In this document: one piece after another, positions 34,688 through 44,068 of the stretch
Numbering within the stretch: position 1 is the stretch's first letter
Layout: each line of letters begins with the position of its first letter
From: Allohahella sp002354735
GTDB taxonomy: Bacteria; Pseudomonadota; Gammaproteobacteria; Pseudomonadales; Oleiphilaceae
Assembly (NCBI RefSeq): GCF_047946665.1
Contig: NZ_CP172312.1
Location: forward strand, 1,612,001 to 1,676,000
DNA: 64,000 nucleotides
Direction of reading: 5' to 3'
Notes under the pieces: generated by a model
The model's database searches: none
What the model saw: the letters and a program-made list of their open reading frames with translations, nothing else
Told to the model about the DNA's origin: nothing
Translations under genes and position numbers: made by a program

Positions 34688-37366
34688 TCAGGGATTGGCC
34701 TGTATCAGACGGAACGAGCCCTGTGAGCTGGCATCCACCTCGAACTCACCGGTTACTGGTGAATACGTGAAGTAGTCCACCTTGTCCTCGAGCGGTTTGA
34801 ACACGTAATAGCGCAGCCTCATGACCTCCTGCGCATCACACTGATAGTCCGTGATGAAGTTGTGCGCGACACCGCCTCTGGGGCCATTGGTCGTATAGTA
34901 GGCTTCTCGCTGGCACACATGCCCTGCGTTCGACAACACGATATTGTCGAACCTGGTCAGCAGATTGTCCCGGATATGTCGTGTCGCCCAGGTGTCGTGG
35001 GTGGCCAGGATCACCTTTCTGTCCGGGTAGGCAGCGAGTATCGATTTGGCCCAGTTCATACCTGCAGGACGGTACTGGGAGTATTGGTCGTAGGTTTCGA
35101 CCTGGAGAAACATGTAGGACTCCTGACCGATATCCATGAGCGCATAGTTGTTCTCAATGCCACCGAAATCACCGCCATACCAGGACTCGCGTGAAAAGCT
35201 CGAGACAGGAAAGTACTGGTTCATCATTCCGGGGTCATCGTGGTTGCCAATGATCGGCATAAACGGGACCTGTCCATACAGCTTGTCCCAGGCAGAGGTC
35301 GAGTTGTCCCACTCCCAGCGATTGTTCCAGCTCTCGGTAATATCTCCCAGCCCCTGGACGAACTTGATATTGAGCTGGCTTTTGATATTCACGATCCAGT
35401 CAAAGGCCTTGCGCATATGCGCAATAGGCGCATTGGCCCTGTTCTGGGAGTAATGCTGGGTATCGGGGATGACCACAAGTGTCCACTCACCCCGAGCCTT
35501 GTTCACCGTAAATGGGCCGGCAGGTGTAGAGCCCGCCGGCTGGAAATCCACATAGTTGAGGTTAAAGTTGCCGGCTTCAATTCGGAGCGTCAGCGTCTGC
35601 TCGCCCGCGTCGAGTTCAACACCGGAAACAGTAACAGTTCGCCAGGTTTGCCAGCCGCCAGTGGCAGGAGAGGTAGCGCTGGTGATCTCCCGGTTGCCAA
35701 TGTCGATAGCCACACGACCGGCCCCACCAGCACTGGCTACGCGGAACTGCAGATCATAGCGCCCTGACTCTTCAACCTTTACTGTGTAATTGAGCCATTC
35801 GCCACTGTCCGTCCAGCCAAGGTTGTAGCCACCGCCCGTGTCACGCGCTACCTCAAGATCGACCGCATCCTTCCGGAAGGCACCGCCGGAGTTGCCAGCA
35901 TCACTATCTGAATAAGCGAGACCCGAGCAACCCTTGTCATAGCTTTCGGCCTCCAGACGCCCCGGCAGGACAGTCGCAGCGCCACTGAATGGCTTACTGC
36001 TGCATGGATCGCTACCGCCGTCCCCGCCACCGCCCGCGTTGCGCTCATACACACGAACGTAATCAACTTCCATAGTTTGTGGGAAGCGGGTGCCTGAGTT
36101 CGGGCTGCCTGGCCACTGTCCGCCCACCGCTACGTTAAGAATCAGGTGGAAGCGCTGATTGAACGGCGCAGGGTAGCTTGCAGCCTCGCTGTACCATTCA
36201 GTCTGAGTGGCATAGAGCCTGTCGTTGACATACCACCGGATCTCGCCCTCTTCCCACTCAATAGCGTAAACGTGAAAGTTCTCGCTGACACTGCTCGCTG
36301 GCGTGACGCTCTTGCCTTTGTGAGTGTTATTCGGCCATTTGCCGCCGTAGTGAATGGTGCCATGGACCTCGTTGCCGCCGGCTGCGCCGAGATTTACGGC
36401 TTCCATGATGTCAATTTCTCCACTGGCGGCCCAGCCACCGTAAACCCAGTCTGTAGGCAGCATCCAGATTGCGGGCCACATGCCCTGGCCCGCTGGCATC
36501 CTGGCCCGCACTTCGACCCGACCGTAGGTCCAGTCGCCCTTGTTCGGCGTGCTCAGTCGCGCGGAAGTAAAATCGCGCGTGCCGTCAGCACCACTGTAGC
36601 GCTCCCTGAGTGCCTGTATAACAAGCTTTCCATCCTTCACGAAGGCGTTCGCTGGCCGGTTCGTATAGTACTGCAGCTCGTTGTTGCCACCCCCCTTACC
36701 GTCGACCGCGAGTTCCCACTTGCTTCGATCAATCTGGCTACCGTTGAATTCATCATTCCAGACCATTTTCCAGCCAGAGGGCGTGGCTGGTGGCGGATTC
36801 TCAGGCCCAACGACTGGACCGGGCGTGTCCTTGCGAATGAACTGGAATTTCTGGTTGGCAGTATTCAACCAACGCCACTGGATCAGTGGCGCGCCCGCTT
36901 CCCGGCTCTTGCCGGACACATCAACCACCTTCCCGCTTCTACGATTGACGATCCTGTAGCGGTCGCCACCTACCGCTTCAATGGCGAAGGTCTGCGCGGT
37001 GTTTCCGAGATCATTCCATTGTTGCAGCCGCGCACCATCATTCTGGCTGCCACCAGACACATCGAGTGCCATCTGACTCTGCTGCGCCAGCAGCTTGTAA
37101 GAGCCATCAGCTACCCGAACAACTTTCCAGCGCTGCTGCCTTTCGCCATTACAGTGCCACTGGTTGACCCCGGCACCCGCCATCATGGCGCCTTGCCTTG
37201 TATCCACATCCAGACAAAGCGCTGAGTTTTCCGGCCGAATTTCGTAGATACCCTCCGCGATAGCGGCAGCTGCCGTGGTGGATAGAACCAGGTAGCAAGC
37301 GAGCGTAACGCAAAGCCACGATCTCCAGGTGGGAAGCAAACTGAACGAACGAGTTGGTGCTGGCAT
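34688..37366 (-). CDS. Secreted RICIN-GH16-CBM6-metallophosphatase multidomain enzyme
   Basis: An 892-residue exported protein. A signal peptide (about 1-36) is followed by a ricin-type beta-trefoil (37-178), then a GH16 beta-glucanase/laminarinase domain (198-445) with the catalytic motif GEIDIMEAV (Glu317, Asp319, Glu322). A Gly-rich linker leads to a CBM6-type carbohydrate-binding module (about 460-615, LPGRLEAESYD, YNLGWTDSGEWLNY). The C-terminal calcineurin-like phosphoesterase domain (about 625-892) shows VVIPDTQHYSQN, QGLGDITES, PIIGNHDDPG, LATHDTW and SNAGH. It should cut beta-1,3-type glucans, and the phosphoesterase could remove phosphate from the same or another polymer. An AAGGAG ribosome site is present. 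It is the first gene of an operon with ppiC and hupE-like genes. Confidence 0.9.
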   Translation of the reverse strand: MPAPTRSFSLLPTWRSWLCVTLACYLVLSTTAAAAIAEGIYEIRPENSALCLDVDTRQGAMMAGAGVNQWHCNGERQQRWKVVRVADGSYKLLAQQSQMALDVSGGSQNDGARLQQWNDLGNTAQTFAIEAVGGDRYRIVNRRSGKVVDVSGKSREAGAPLIQWRWLNTANQKFQFIRKDTPGPVVGPENPPPATPSGWKMVWNDEFNGSQIDRSKWELAVDGKGGGNNELQYYTNRPANAFVKDGKLVIQALRERYSGADGTRDFTSARLSTPNKGDWTYGRVEVRARMPAGQGMWPAIWMLPTDWVYGGWAASGEIDIMEAVNLGAAGGNEVHGTIHYGGKWPNNTHKGKSVTPASSVSENFHVYAIEWEEGEIRWYVNDRLYATQTEWYSEAASYPAPFNQRFHLILNVAVGGQWPGSPNSGTRFPQTMEVDYVRVYERNAGGGGDGGSDPCSSKPFSGAATVLPGRLEAESYDKGCSGLAYSDSDAGNSGGAFRKDAVDLEVARDTGGGYNLGWTDSGEWLNYTVKVEESGRYDLQFRVASAGGAGRVAIDIGNREITSATSPATGGWQTWRTVTVSGVELDAGEQTLTLRIEAGNFNLNYVDFQPAGSTPAGPFTVNKARGEWTLVVIPDTQHYSQNRANAPIAHMRKAFDWIVNIKSQLNIKFVQGLGDITESWNNRWEWDNSTSAWDKLYGQVPFMPIIGNHDDPGMMNQYFPVSSFSRESWYGGDFGGIENNYALMDIGQESYMFLQVETYDQYSQYRPAGMNWAKSILAAYPDRKVILATHDTWATRHIRDNLLTRFDNIVLSNAGHVCQREAYYTTNGPRGGVAHNFITDYQCDAQEVMRLRYYVFKPLEDKVDYFTYSPVTGEFEVDASSQGSFRLIQANP

Positions 37367-37556
37367 GGTGTGAAGTCTCCTTTTTTATTCTGTCCACGGG
37401 ACGCTGGAACGCTTCAGACACTTTAACGAGCAAATATGTGGAAATTATGGAGACGGCTGTGGGCTGGCGCACAATTTCAGACTAATCGTGCAGCGGCTCG
37501 CAAAATGTACAGTAAGCTACCTGCTCTCGCTTGCTCAGCATTCTCACGGTGCTCAG

Positions 37557-39692
37557 ATGCCTACTCTCGACACTTTCGAACCCTCGGGGCTTGTAAAGCC
37601 CCTGCTGCTGTTTGCGAGCCTGATGCTCATTCTCGTACTCAGCATCGCGCTGCCGCACCGAAGCTATGAGCTGGTAGAGCAACAGACTTTGAACAGGTCA
37701 GACCTGCAAATTTCAGAGCATCTGAACTGGTATGAAGATGTTGACGAGCGCTTCGACTACCGCGACATCAGGAACCGTCCTGCCGACCGACAGCTGCGCT
37801 TTGGTGGCAGAGCCTGGCTCGATAAGACACTGTCTGCTGAGCCGGTCTGGCTTTCCTTTGAAGTAGCGCTATCTGCGCCTGATCCTGGTAGGGAGGCTGG
37901 CGCCGCTGCCAACCTGTTTCTGGATTTCGGCTTCGCCACGCTCGACGAAGTAGATGTCTATCTCCTGAACCAGGATGGCGAACTGATGGCGCATTTACGC
38001 AGCGGGGACACCCTGGCGCGCCCTGATCGCCCATTACCGCTGAATCGCCCGGTATTCCCTATAGACCTGGCCCCGGGACAGCAGCGGACCGTGATCGTTC
38101 GCATTTATACGGACTCATTTCTCAATACGCCAGTCGCCATCAATGATGCCGCTCAAAGCATGGTGGGTGCTGCGCAGCTCTCCTTCATCGACGGCGTCTT
38201 CTACGGTGCCATGGCAGCGATGTTCTTCTACAACCTCCACATCTACATCATCGTGCGTCGGCGCAGCTATCTCTACTATCTCGGCTATGCACTATCGATG
38301 ACGCTCTATCAGGCCTTCAGCGATGGCCTCTTGAACGACTGGACCAATCAGGCGTGGCTGCAACATCGAAGACTCGCCCTCTCAGGTGGTATCAGCACTA
38401 TCATGCTGCTCAGTTTCGTTCGATCCATTCTCAGTCTCCGACAAACCCTGCCGACGATGTCGAAGATCATGGGACTGCTTATTGCCATGACCAGTCTTGC
38501 CTGTGTTATTGAACTCGTACATGCCAGTAACGCCACATCAATGCTGATGCTGCTGCTTGGACTGGCGGCCTGCGTCGCCGTTCCGGCCGCAGGCATTCTC
38601 GCATCCATACGGGGCCACGCGCTGGCACGCTCATTTCTACTGGCCTGGCTGGCCTACCCGGTCTTTTTCATAACATATATTGCGGTGATGGCCGGTCTTC
38701 TGCCGCCGAGTCACGACGCAATCAATGCCTTGAAGGTTGGTATTGCGCTGGAATCAATATTTCTATCACTTGCGCTTGCTGCCTATATCAATCAACTTCG
38801 ACGCCAGCAAACGGCCCATGAACGGGCGTGGACAGTGGAGCTCGAGCAGCAGCTCGACACCTACAATGAAGCGGCCGACGACCTGGCGCGTGGCAACTAC
38901 AAGCGGCGGCTCAAATTTCTGCCAGAGCAGCGACTGGCCCGCCTGGCAGAAAGCTTCAACTACTTTGCCGCCAGTACAGAGCGCTACGTCACCGAACGGC
39001 GGCGGTGGGTCTCTGATATTTCTCACGAGCTTCGAACCCCAGTTACCAGCGTGCGCGGCATGGTCGAATCAATACAGACGGGCGCCATGACGGCAAGCGC
39101 AGAAAACCTCGCGATACTGCATCAGGAGAGCCTCCGTCTCGAGCGACTAATCACTGACCTCAACCAACTGAGCCAGAGCGAAGAAGGTATCCTGGTCATG
39201 AAAACCGAAAGGGTAGATATTCACGCCGTCATCACTGAACTGCTCACGGCAAACGCGCAACGACTCGAGTCGGCCAGCCTGACCGCACAGCTGGAATTCG
39301 AAGTGATCAAGCCTGCGCTTATCGGTGACGAGGGCCGCTTGCATCAGCTTTTCGCAAATCTCTTGGAGAACTCACTGCGATACTGCCATGCACCTGGGCG
39401 GATTCATGTCAGTTCATGTATGGATCAGAACAGTCTGACTTTGCGCTGGAGTGATAGCGCGCCAGGCGTGCCAGCCGACCAGCACACAAAGTTATTCGAG
39501 AGGCTTTTTCGTGGCGACCCTTCGCGAAGCCGGCGAACTGGCGGCGCCGGTCTCGGCCTGGCCATCTGCAAGGCGATCGTCGAAGGGCATCACGGTCAAT
39601 TGAACGCAGAGCCTTCGCCTCTTGGAGGACTGACCATCGCGATTCACCTGCCCTTCACCACTTGTAGCACTGCATCCCGGGAGTTGCCGTGA
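37557..39692 (+). CDS. Sensor histidine kinase with 7TMR-DISM sensory region
   Basis: A 711-residue inner-membrane kinase from the ATG at 37557; a GTG at 37488 would add 23 residues. A first helix (GLVKPLLLFASLMLILVLS) precedes a periplasmic DISMED2-like beta domain (about 60-200: AWLDKTLSAEPVWLSFEVA, DEVDVYLLNQDGELM). Seven transmembrane helices follow (about 210-420, ending YINQLRR), then a HAMP-like linker, HisKA (DISHELRTPVTSVRGM) and HATPase (LLENSLRYC, GGAGLGLAICKAIVEGHHG). The periplasmic domain probably binds carbohydrate. It is divergent from the secreted GH16 operon, which may be its target. Its stop overlaps the GTG start of the response regulator by four bases. Confidence 0.88.
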   Translation: MPTLDTFEPSGLVKPLLLFASLMLILVLSIALPHRSYELVEQQTLNRSDLQISEHLNWYEDVDERFDYRDIRNRPADRQLRFGGRAWLDKTLSAEPVWLSFEVALSAPDPGREAGAAANLFLDFGFATLDEVDVYLLNQDGELMAHLRSGDTLARPDRPLPLNRPVFPIDLAPGQQRTVIVRIYTDSFLNTPVAINDAAQSMVGAAQLSFIDGVFYGAMAAMFFYNLHIYIIVRRRSYLYYLGYALSMTLYQAFSDGLLNDWTNQAWLQHRRLALSGGISTIMLLSFVRSILSLRQTLPTMSKIMGLLIAMTSLACVIELVHASNATSMLMLLLGLAACVAVPAAGILASIRGHALARSFLLAWLAYPVFFITYIAVMAGLLPPSHDAINALKVGIALESIFLSLALAAYINQLRRQQTAHERAWTVELEQQLDTYNEAADDLARGNYKRRLKFLPEQRLARLAESFNYFAASTERYVTERRRWVSDISHELRTPVTSVRGMVESIQTGAMTASAENLAILHQESLRLERLITDLNQLSQSEEGILVMKTERVDIHAVITELLTANAQRLESASLTAQLEFEVIKPALIGDEGRLHQLFANLLENSLRYCHAPGRIHVSSCMDQNSLTLRWSDSAPGVPADQHTKLFERLFRGDPSRSRRTGGAGLGLAICKAIVEGHHGQLNAEPSPLGGLTIAIHLPFTTCSTASRELP

Positions 39693-40360
39693 AGATATTG
39701 ATAGTCGAAGACGAGGCACCCATCGCAAAAATCCTGGCAGCCAATCTCGAAAAGGCCGGCTTCGATTGCTTTCATCTGCAAGATGGTCATGACGTACCAG
39801 GCCATGTCGATACGATCAAGCCAGACCTGCTACTTCTCGACGTCCGCCTACCGGGCCAGGATGGTTTTGACATTTGCCGCAAGCTTCGATCTGTGTCGGA
39901 TCTGCCTATCATTTTCGTAACGGCCAGTACGGAAGAGGCCGAACGTCTGCAGGGCTTCGAAACAGGCGCAGATGACTATATCTGCAAACCCTTCAGTCCG
40001 GTCGAGGTTGTGGCAAGAGTCATATCGGTACTGCGCCGCTATCATGCGAGCCCGTCGAAGCCGGCTGAAGCGAAACCTGTACTCACACTCATCTACGAGT
40101 CGCTACAGGCTCGTGTAGGCAATGCCACTATCTCGCTGACCTCCTCTGAGTTTCGCATACTTGAAGCGCTGCACTCAGTCTCAAATCGCATCTATTCCCG
40201 TGAGCAGCTACTCACGGTTTTACGCCATGGCAGTACGGACGCCTCCGACCGGGCTATCGACTCCCACATCAAGAATCTTCGCCGGAAGCTCGCACACATT
40301 GCACCGGATGAGAACTTTATTGAGGCGGTCTATGGAGAGGGCTATCGTCTCAACCGATAG
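39689..40360 (+). CDS. OmpR-family response regulator
   Basis: A 223-residue DNA-binding regulator starting with GTG at 39689, inside the overlap GTGA with the kinase gene, so the pair is translationally coupled. The receiver has IVEDEAP, phosphoacceptor Asp51 in LLLLDVRLPGQDG, VTAS and Lys in ICKPFSP. The C-terminal winged helix reads LTSSEFRILEALHS, YSREQLLTVL, DRAIDSHIKNLRRKL and AVYGEGYRL. It resembles BaeR/CreB-type regulators. It is the partner of the 7TMR-DISM kinase and may control the divergent glucanase operon. A strong hairpin spans its stop codon. Confidence 0.92.
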   Translation: MKILIVEDEAPIAKILAANLEKAGFDCFHLQDGHDVPGHVDTIKPDLLLLDVRLPGQDGFDICRKLRSVSDLPIIFVTASTEEAERLQGFETGADDYICKPFSPVEVVARVISVLRRYHASPSKPAEAKPVLTLIYESLQARVGNATISLTSSEFRILEALHSVSNRIYSREQLLTVLRHGSTDASDRAIDSHIKNLRRKLAHIAPDENFIEAVYGEGYRLNR

Positions 40361-40368
40361 ACCCTCTC
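40335..40368. terminator. Long hairpin spanning the stop codon of the response-regulator gene
   Basis: The inverted repeat GAGAGGGCTATCG / CGATAG-A-CCCTCTC makes a 13-bp stem with one bulged A and a seven-base loop. The TAG stop lies inside the right arm. There is no U-tract, so it may act as an RNA-stabilising or Rho-dependent end between convergent genes. A perfect tandem AGATCTCGCA x2 follows at 40375-40394. Confidence 0.5.
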
Positions 40369-40397
40369 TCTGCTAGATCTCGCAAGATCTCGCACCG

Positions 40398-41258
<861 letters not shown>

Positions 41259-41328
41259 TACAAACGCTCCTTATCTGTAGTATCAAATCAAGATTCACCG
41301 CTGGCAGAGATGTCAGTTGGCCGGGTAT

Positions 41329-41778
41329 CTACTGCCTGACCGCGTCATAGGCTGCTGCCCCATCCTGAGAGCGATGCAGGTCGTCGAAGTCACCACGCAG
41401 CGATTTCAATGCGAAACGCTCTTCGTTGATTTCCCTGGCGGTACGGAACCCAAGCCGACGCAGCACCGCAAGTGGCGGACACCAGCCTTGCACGGCGTGC
41501 TGAATCATGAAGGCCGGAACCCCTAGCGCAAGCGCTAGCCAACGCTTATCCACCTTGCTTGCCAAGGCGACACCTACCAGGGACAGCACTGCAAAATTCG
41601 TCTGCAAGGTGCGTTCGACATCCCATTCCTGATCAAGCTCTTGCAAGCGTCGATCGATAAGCGCGCTACGGTCGTTACTGCGCAGGTCAGTTAGTCGACC
41701 CTTCCATTTCTGCTCAATGCGATCATTCAGTTGTGGGTGTGTGTGATTGCTTACACGTAAGGCGGTTTCGGGGATCAT
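41329..41778 (-). CDS. DUF2892-like membrane protein, paralogue A
   Basis: A 149-residue protein. I choose the third-codon ATG at 41778 because AGGAG is then seven bases upstream; the first ATG at 41784 would be too close to it. An N-terminal charged helix (DRRLQELDQEWDVERTLQTN) precedes two hydrophobic hairpin segments (FAVLSLVGVALASKV, WLALALGVPAFMIQHAVQG). The motif GWCPPLAVLRRLGFRTAREI follows and ends with a helix-forming tail. The W-P-x-L-P/A-x-x-R-R-L-G pattern is that of the inner-membrane DUF2892 family. The neighbouring gene 41832-42251 encodes a protein of the same layout, so this is a tandem duplication. Function unknown. Confidence 0.8.
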   Translation of the reverse strand: MIPETALRVSNHTHPQLNDRIEQKWKGRLTDLRSNDRSALIDRRLQELDQEWDVERTLQTNFAVLSLVGVALASKVDKRWLALALGVPAFMIQHAVQGWCPPLAVLRRLGFRTAREINEERFALKSLRGDFDDLHRSQDGAAAYDAVRQ

Positions 41779-41831
41779 ATACATTCTCCTTTCAACAAAG
41801 ATCTGATGGCGCGCTTGGTATTCGCGTGCGG

Positions 41832-42251
41832 TCAGTGCCGGGTTTGGGATTGATAAGCCCTGTAATCCCCCCGCAGTGCTCGCAGTGCGCTCCGCTCCTG
41901 CTCGATCTCATTCTGAGTTCTGATGCCCAGCCGGCGGAATAACGGCAGCATCGGATACCAGCCCTGCATATTGTGCAGAATGACCATACTTGCAGCCATG
42001 GCTGAGAGGGCAAACCAGCTCCGATTGACGGTGGCCCCAAGCACTGCCCCCAGGCCAATCATGGTTGGTGCTTCAATCTCGATGATGCGCTCGATATTCC
42101 ATTCACTATCAAGTTCGCGCAGACGCTGGTCGATCTCTTCGATGCCGGCTCCAGCGTATTTGTTGATGTTGGATTCAAGCTGCTCGTCAAAACGCCGTTC
42201 GAGCGAGTCAGCTGTATTGTTTTCTACCCGTTGGGTGGTCGCTACAGGCAT
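41832..42251 (-). CDS. DUF2892-like membrane protein, paralogue B
   Basis: A 139-residue protein with AAGGAGAG five bases before the ATG. It has the same layout as the downstream gene: a charged helix (IDQRLRELDSEWNIERIIEI), two hydrophobic segments (APTMIGLGAVLGATV, WFALSAMAASMVILHNMQG), then GWYPMLPLFRRLGIRTQNEI and ALRGDYRAYQ. The two proteins share the spacing of all blocks, which shows duplication and divergence. DUF2892 proteins often accompany rhodanese and sulfur genes, and a sulfur cluster starts 125 bp to the right, but no shared operon can be claimed. Function unknown. Confidence 0.8.
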   Translation of the reverse strand: MPVATTQRVENNTADSLERRFDEQLESNINKYAGAGIEEIDQRLRELDSEWNIERIIEIEAPTMIGLGAVLGATVNRSWFALSAMAASMVILHNMQGWYPMLPLFRRLGIRTQNEIEQERSALRALRGDYRAYQSQTRH

Positions 42252-42376
42252 GAGACTCTCCTTGTGGTCGATGGATCATGCTATTGAAAGGTGCCCCCAC
42301 TGACAGGGGGTCTCTCATGACCGCGGGTACGCCCACCCATAACAGATAGATCAGCTCATTTTTTATTCGCCAGAGG

Positions 42377-42802
42377 CTAGGCCAGATAGTCCTTTATCAG
42401 ACGCCGGAGCGGCGGGTGGCTGGAGAGCTCGAACCCTCGGCTGGTAATCTCCTGCTCGACCCGTTCCGGCGTCCAGTCCTTCGCCTTGGCCTTGCTAAGC
42501 AGATAGACGGTGATCGCCCTGATACCGCTGCCACAATGCAGCAGCAATGGCTCTGAAGCACCTTGCATCGCCTCCTGAAACGCTTCAACGGCCTTGGGAG
42601 AAGGATCCTCCCGGTCGACTGGAATGCCTATATAATCAAGCCCATGCTTTTGTACCAGCTGCTCATTAGAACGCTCCGTCTCCTTCGGCTGGCGAAAGTC
42701 TACAACAGTTTTAATGCCGGCCCTCTTGAGCTCATCAAGGTCGCCGTCGTCTGGCTGAGGCCCAATGCGTACACCTGGAAACAATTCGGGAAATTTGCTC
42801 AT
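42377..42802 (-). CDS. TIGR01244-type sulfurtransferase/phosphatase-fold protein
   Basis: A 141-residue cytoplasmic protein with AGGAGGT upstream of its ATG. The fold is that of the small dual-specificity-phosphatase/rhodanese group: FPGVRIGPQPDDGDLDELKR, VVDFRQPKETERS and the active-site loop LLLHCGSGIRA. The loop is C-x4-R (Cys90, Arg95), the six-residue rhodanese form, not the C-x5-R of phosphatases, so a sulfane-sulfur carrier role is more likely. It is the last gene of a minus-strand run after a persulfide dioxygenase, 45 bp downstream of it. In other bacteria the two activities are even fused (Blh), which fits joint handling of persulfides. Confidence 0.85.
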   Translation of the reverse strand: MSKFPELFPGVRIGPQPDDGDLDELKRAGIKTVVDFRQPKETERSNEQLVQKHGLDYIGIPVDREDPSPKAVEAFQEAMQGASEPLLLHCGSGIRAITVYLLSKAKAKDWTPERVEQEITSRGFELSSHPPLRRLIKDYLA

Positions 42803-42847
42803 GTCGTCGTGACCTCCTGGCTTTCAATAACGTATTTTAAAGGGGCG

Positions 42848-43597
42848 CTAGCCCTGTGGGCTGTGCGCCATCTGACGGCAGTACGCTTCCATATGCTCGG
42901 GAAGATCAGGTGGGCAGACACCGCATTCACGGTTGCCCGGAACGGCGTAATCGATGAATTTCGGGTAAGCAAGGTTCAGATTGCCCATGATCTCGCGGAA
43001 CTCTTCCAGGCTCTTCGCCTGTCCGAGCCGAGGATTGCGTGCCTTCTCCTGGGCGATGGTGCTTATGCGCCTATCTTTATAATCATGAGCCGGATAGACC
43101 AGACAGTCCTCTGGCAGGGTGAACAACTTCTCGGTAACGCTACGATACAGGGTGTCGGCATCGCCGTTCTGGAAGTCTGTCCGACCGCAGCCGTCGATCA
43201 ATAAGGCATCACCAGTGAAGATGCGATCATTCAGCCGATAGGCGAAATGGCCATCCGTGTGTCCAGGCGTATGGATCGGATCCAGTCTGAGACTGCCGAG
43301 CTCGAACGGCTTGCCCTCTTCGATCCCGACGTCGGCACAGGGCAGTCGTTCCATTGCCGGCACTGCTATTCTGCTACCCGTCTTTTGACGCAATTCCCTG
43401 GCAGACGTTATATGGTCCGCATGGATGTGCGTGTCGAGCGTGTAGGCAAGCTTCAGGCCGAGGCGTGAGAGCTCGGCAAGGTCCCGTTCGATGGCGTTGA
43501 TGACGGGATCGACGAGAATGGCCTGTCCAGTCTCTTCACAGCCGAGTAGATAGGTGTAGGTACTGGAAACTGGTTCGTAGAGTTGGCGAAAGATCAT
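42848..43597 (-). CDS. Persulfide dioxygenase (ETHE1/Blh-like metallo-beta-lactamase fold)
   Basis: A 249-residue enzyme expected to oxidise glutathione persulfide to sulfite and glutathione with O2. The metallo-hydrolase motif THIHADH (His57, His59, Asp61, His62) is present. Further motifs are HTPGHTDGHFAYRL, IFTGDALLIDGCGRTDFQNG and VYPAHDYKDRRISTI; GRTDF-Q and the PAHDY ending are typical of the ETHE1/PDO family with a single iron. AGGAGA lies eight bases before the start. It sits between a rhodanese-like protein and two YeeE/YedE transporters, under a cluster with CsoR-type operators. Confidence 0.92.
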   Translation of the reverse strand: MIFRQLYEPVSSTYTYLLGCEETGQAILVDPVINAIERDLAELSRLGLKLAYTLDTHIHADHITSARELRQKTGSRIAVPAMERLPCADVGIEEGKPFELGSLRLDPIHTPGHTDGHFAYRLNDRIFTGDALLIDGCGRTDFQNGDADTLYRSVTEKLFTLPEDCLVYPAHDYKDRRISTIAQEKARNPRLGQAKSLEEFREIMGNLNLAYPKFIDYAVPGNRECGVCPPDLPEHMEAYCRQMAHSPQG

Positions 43598-43629
43598 CCA
43601 ATAGTTCTCCTGATGTGATTAGCGTTAAT

Positions 43630-44067
43630 CTACTTACCTTGTTCGAACAGGAATTTGTGAGCAAAAACACCCACTGTCATGGCAAGCACGAAGCCGAGGA
43701 CTGGCAGAAGCCCCGAAGTGATCGCTGTAAGTGCGGGTCCGGGACAGAGTCCCGCCATCCCCCAGCCAATTCCGAAAATTGCAGCGCCGATGACCAGTCG
43801 GGCATCGATATCGCTTTTGGTCGGCAAGTGGAACTTGTGGGCGAACAGTGGGTGGGGCCGCTTCAACACGAAATGGAATGCCGGAATCGTGACCAGCAGC
43901 GCCCCACCCATGACCAGAGCCAGCGTCGGATCCCAGGCGCCGGTTATATCCAGAAAATTGAGAACCTTGGCAGGATTGACCATCTGGGACAGGGCCAGGC
44001 CGATGGCGAAAATAACACCAGCAATCAAGGACAAGGCAAGTTGGGCAACAGTGTTTGAGCGTTCCAT
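43630..44067 (-). CDS. YeeE/YedE half-transporter, second subunit (DUF6691-like)
   Basis: A 145-residue membrane protein with about four helices. The ATG at 44067 is two bases from the previous stop, with GGGAG upstream; the frame could begin at 44217 but would then run through the previous gene. Motifs are LIAGVIFAIGLALSQMVNPA, FLDITGAWDPTLALVMGGAL, and GIGWGMAGLCPGPALTAI with the conserved Cys of the family. Paired half-size YeeE/YedE proteins are thought to move thiosulfate or other sulfur species into the cell. It is coupled with the first subunit gene and precedes the persulfide dioxygenase by 32 bp. Confidence 0.88.
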   Translation of the reverse strand: MERSNTVAQLALSLIAGVIFAIGLALSQMVNPAKVLNFLDITGAWDPTLALVMGGALLVTIPAFHFVLKRPHPLFAHKFHLPTKSDIDARLVIGAAIFGIGWGMAGLCPGPALTAITSGLLPVLGFVLAMTVGVFAHKFLFEQGK

Positions 44068-44068
44068 A

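Noticed and set aside
36146..37225. 359-codon plus-strand open frame opposite the GH16 chimera
   Set aside because: It lies wholly antisense to a gene with unmistakable domains, has no ribosome site or family motif, and arises from the complementary codon pattern.
42377..42802. Dual-specificity phosphatase function
   Set aside because: The active-site loop is C-x4-R as in rhodaneses, not C-x5-R, and the neighbours are sulfur genes.
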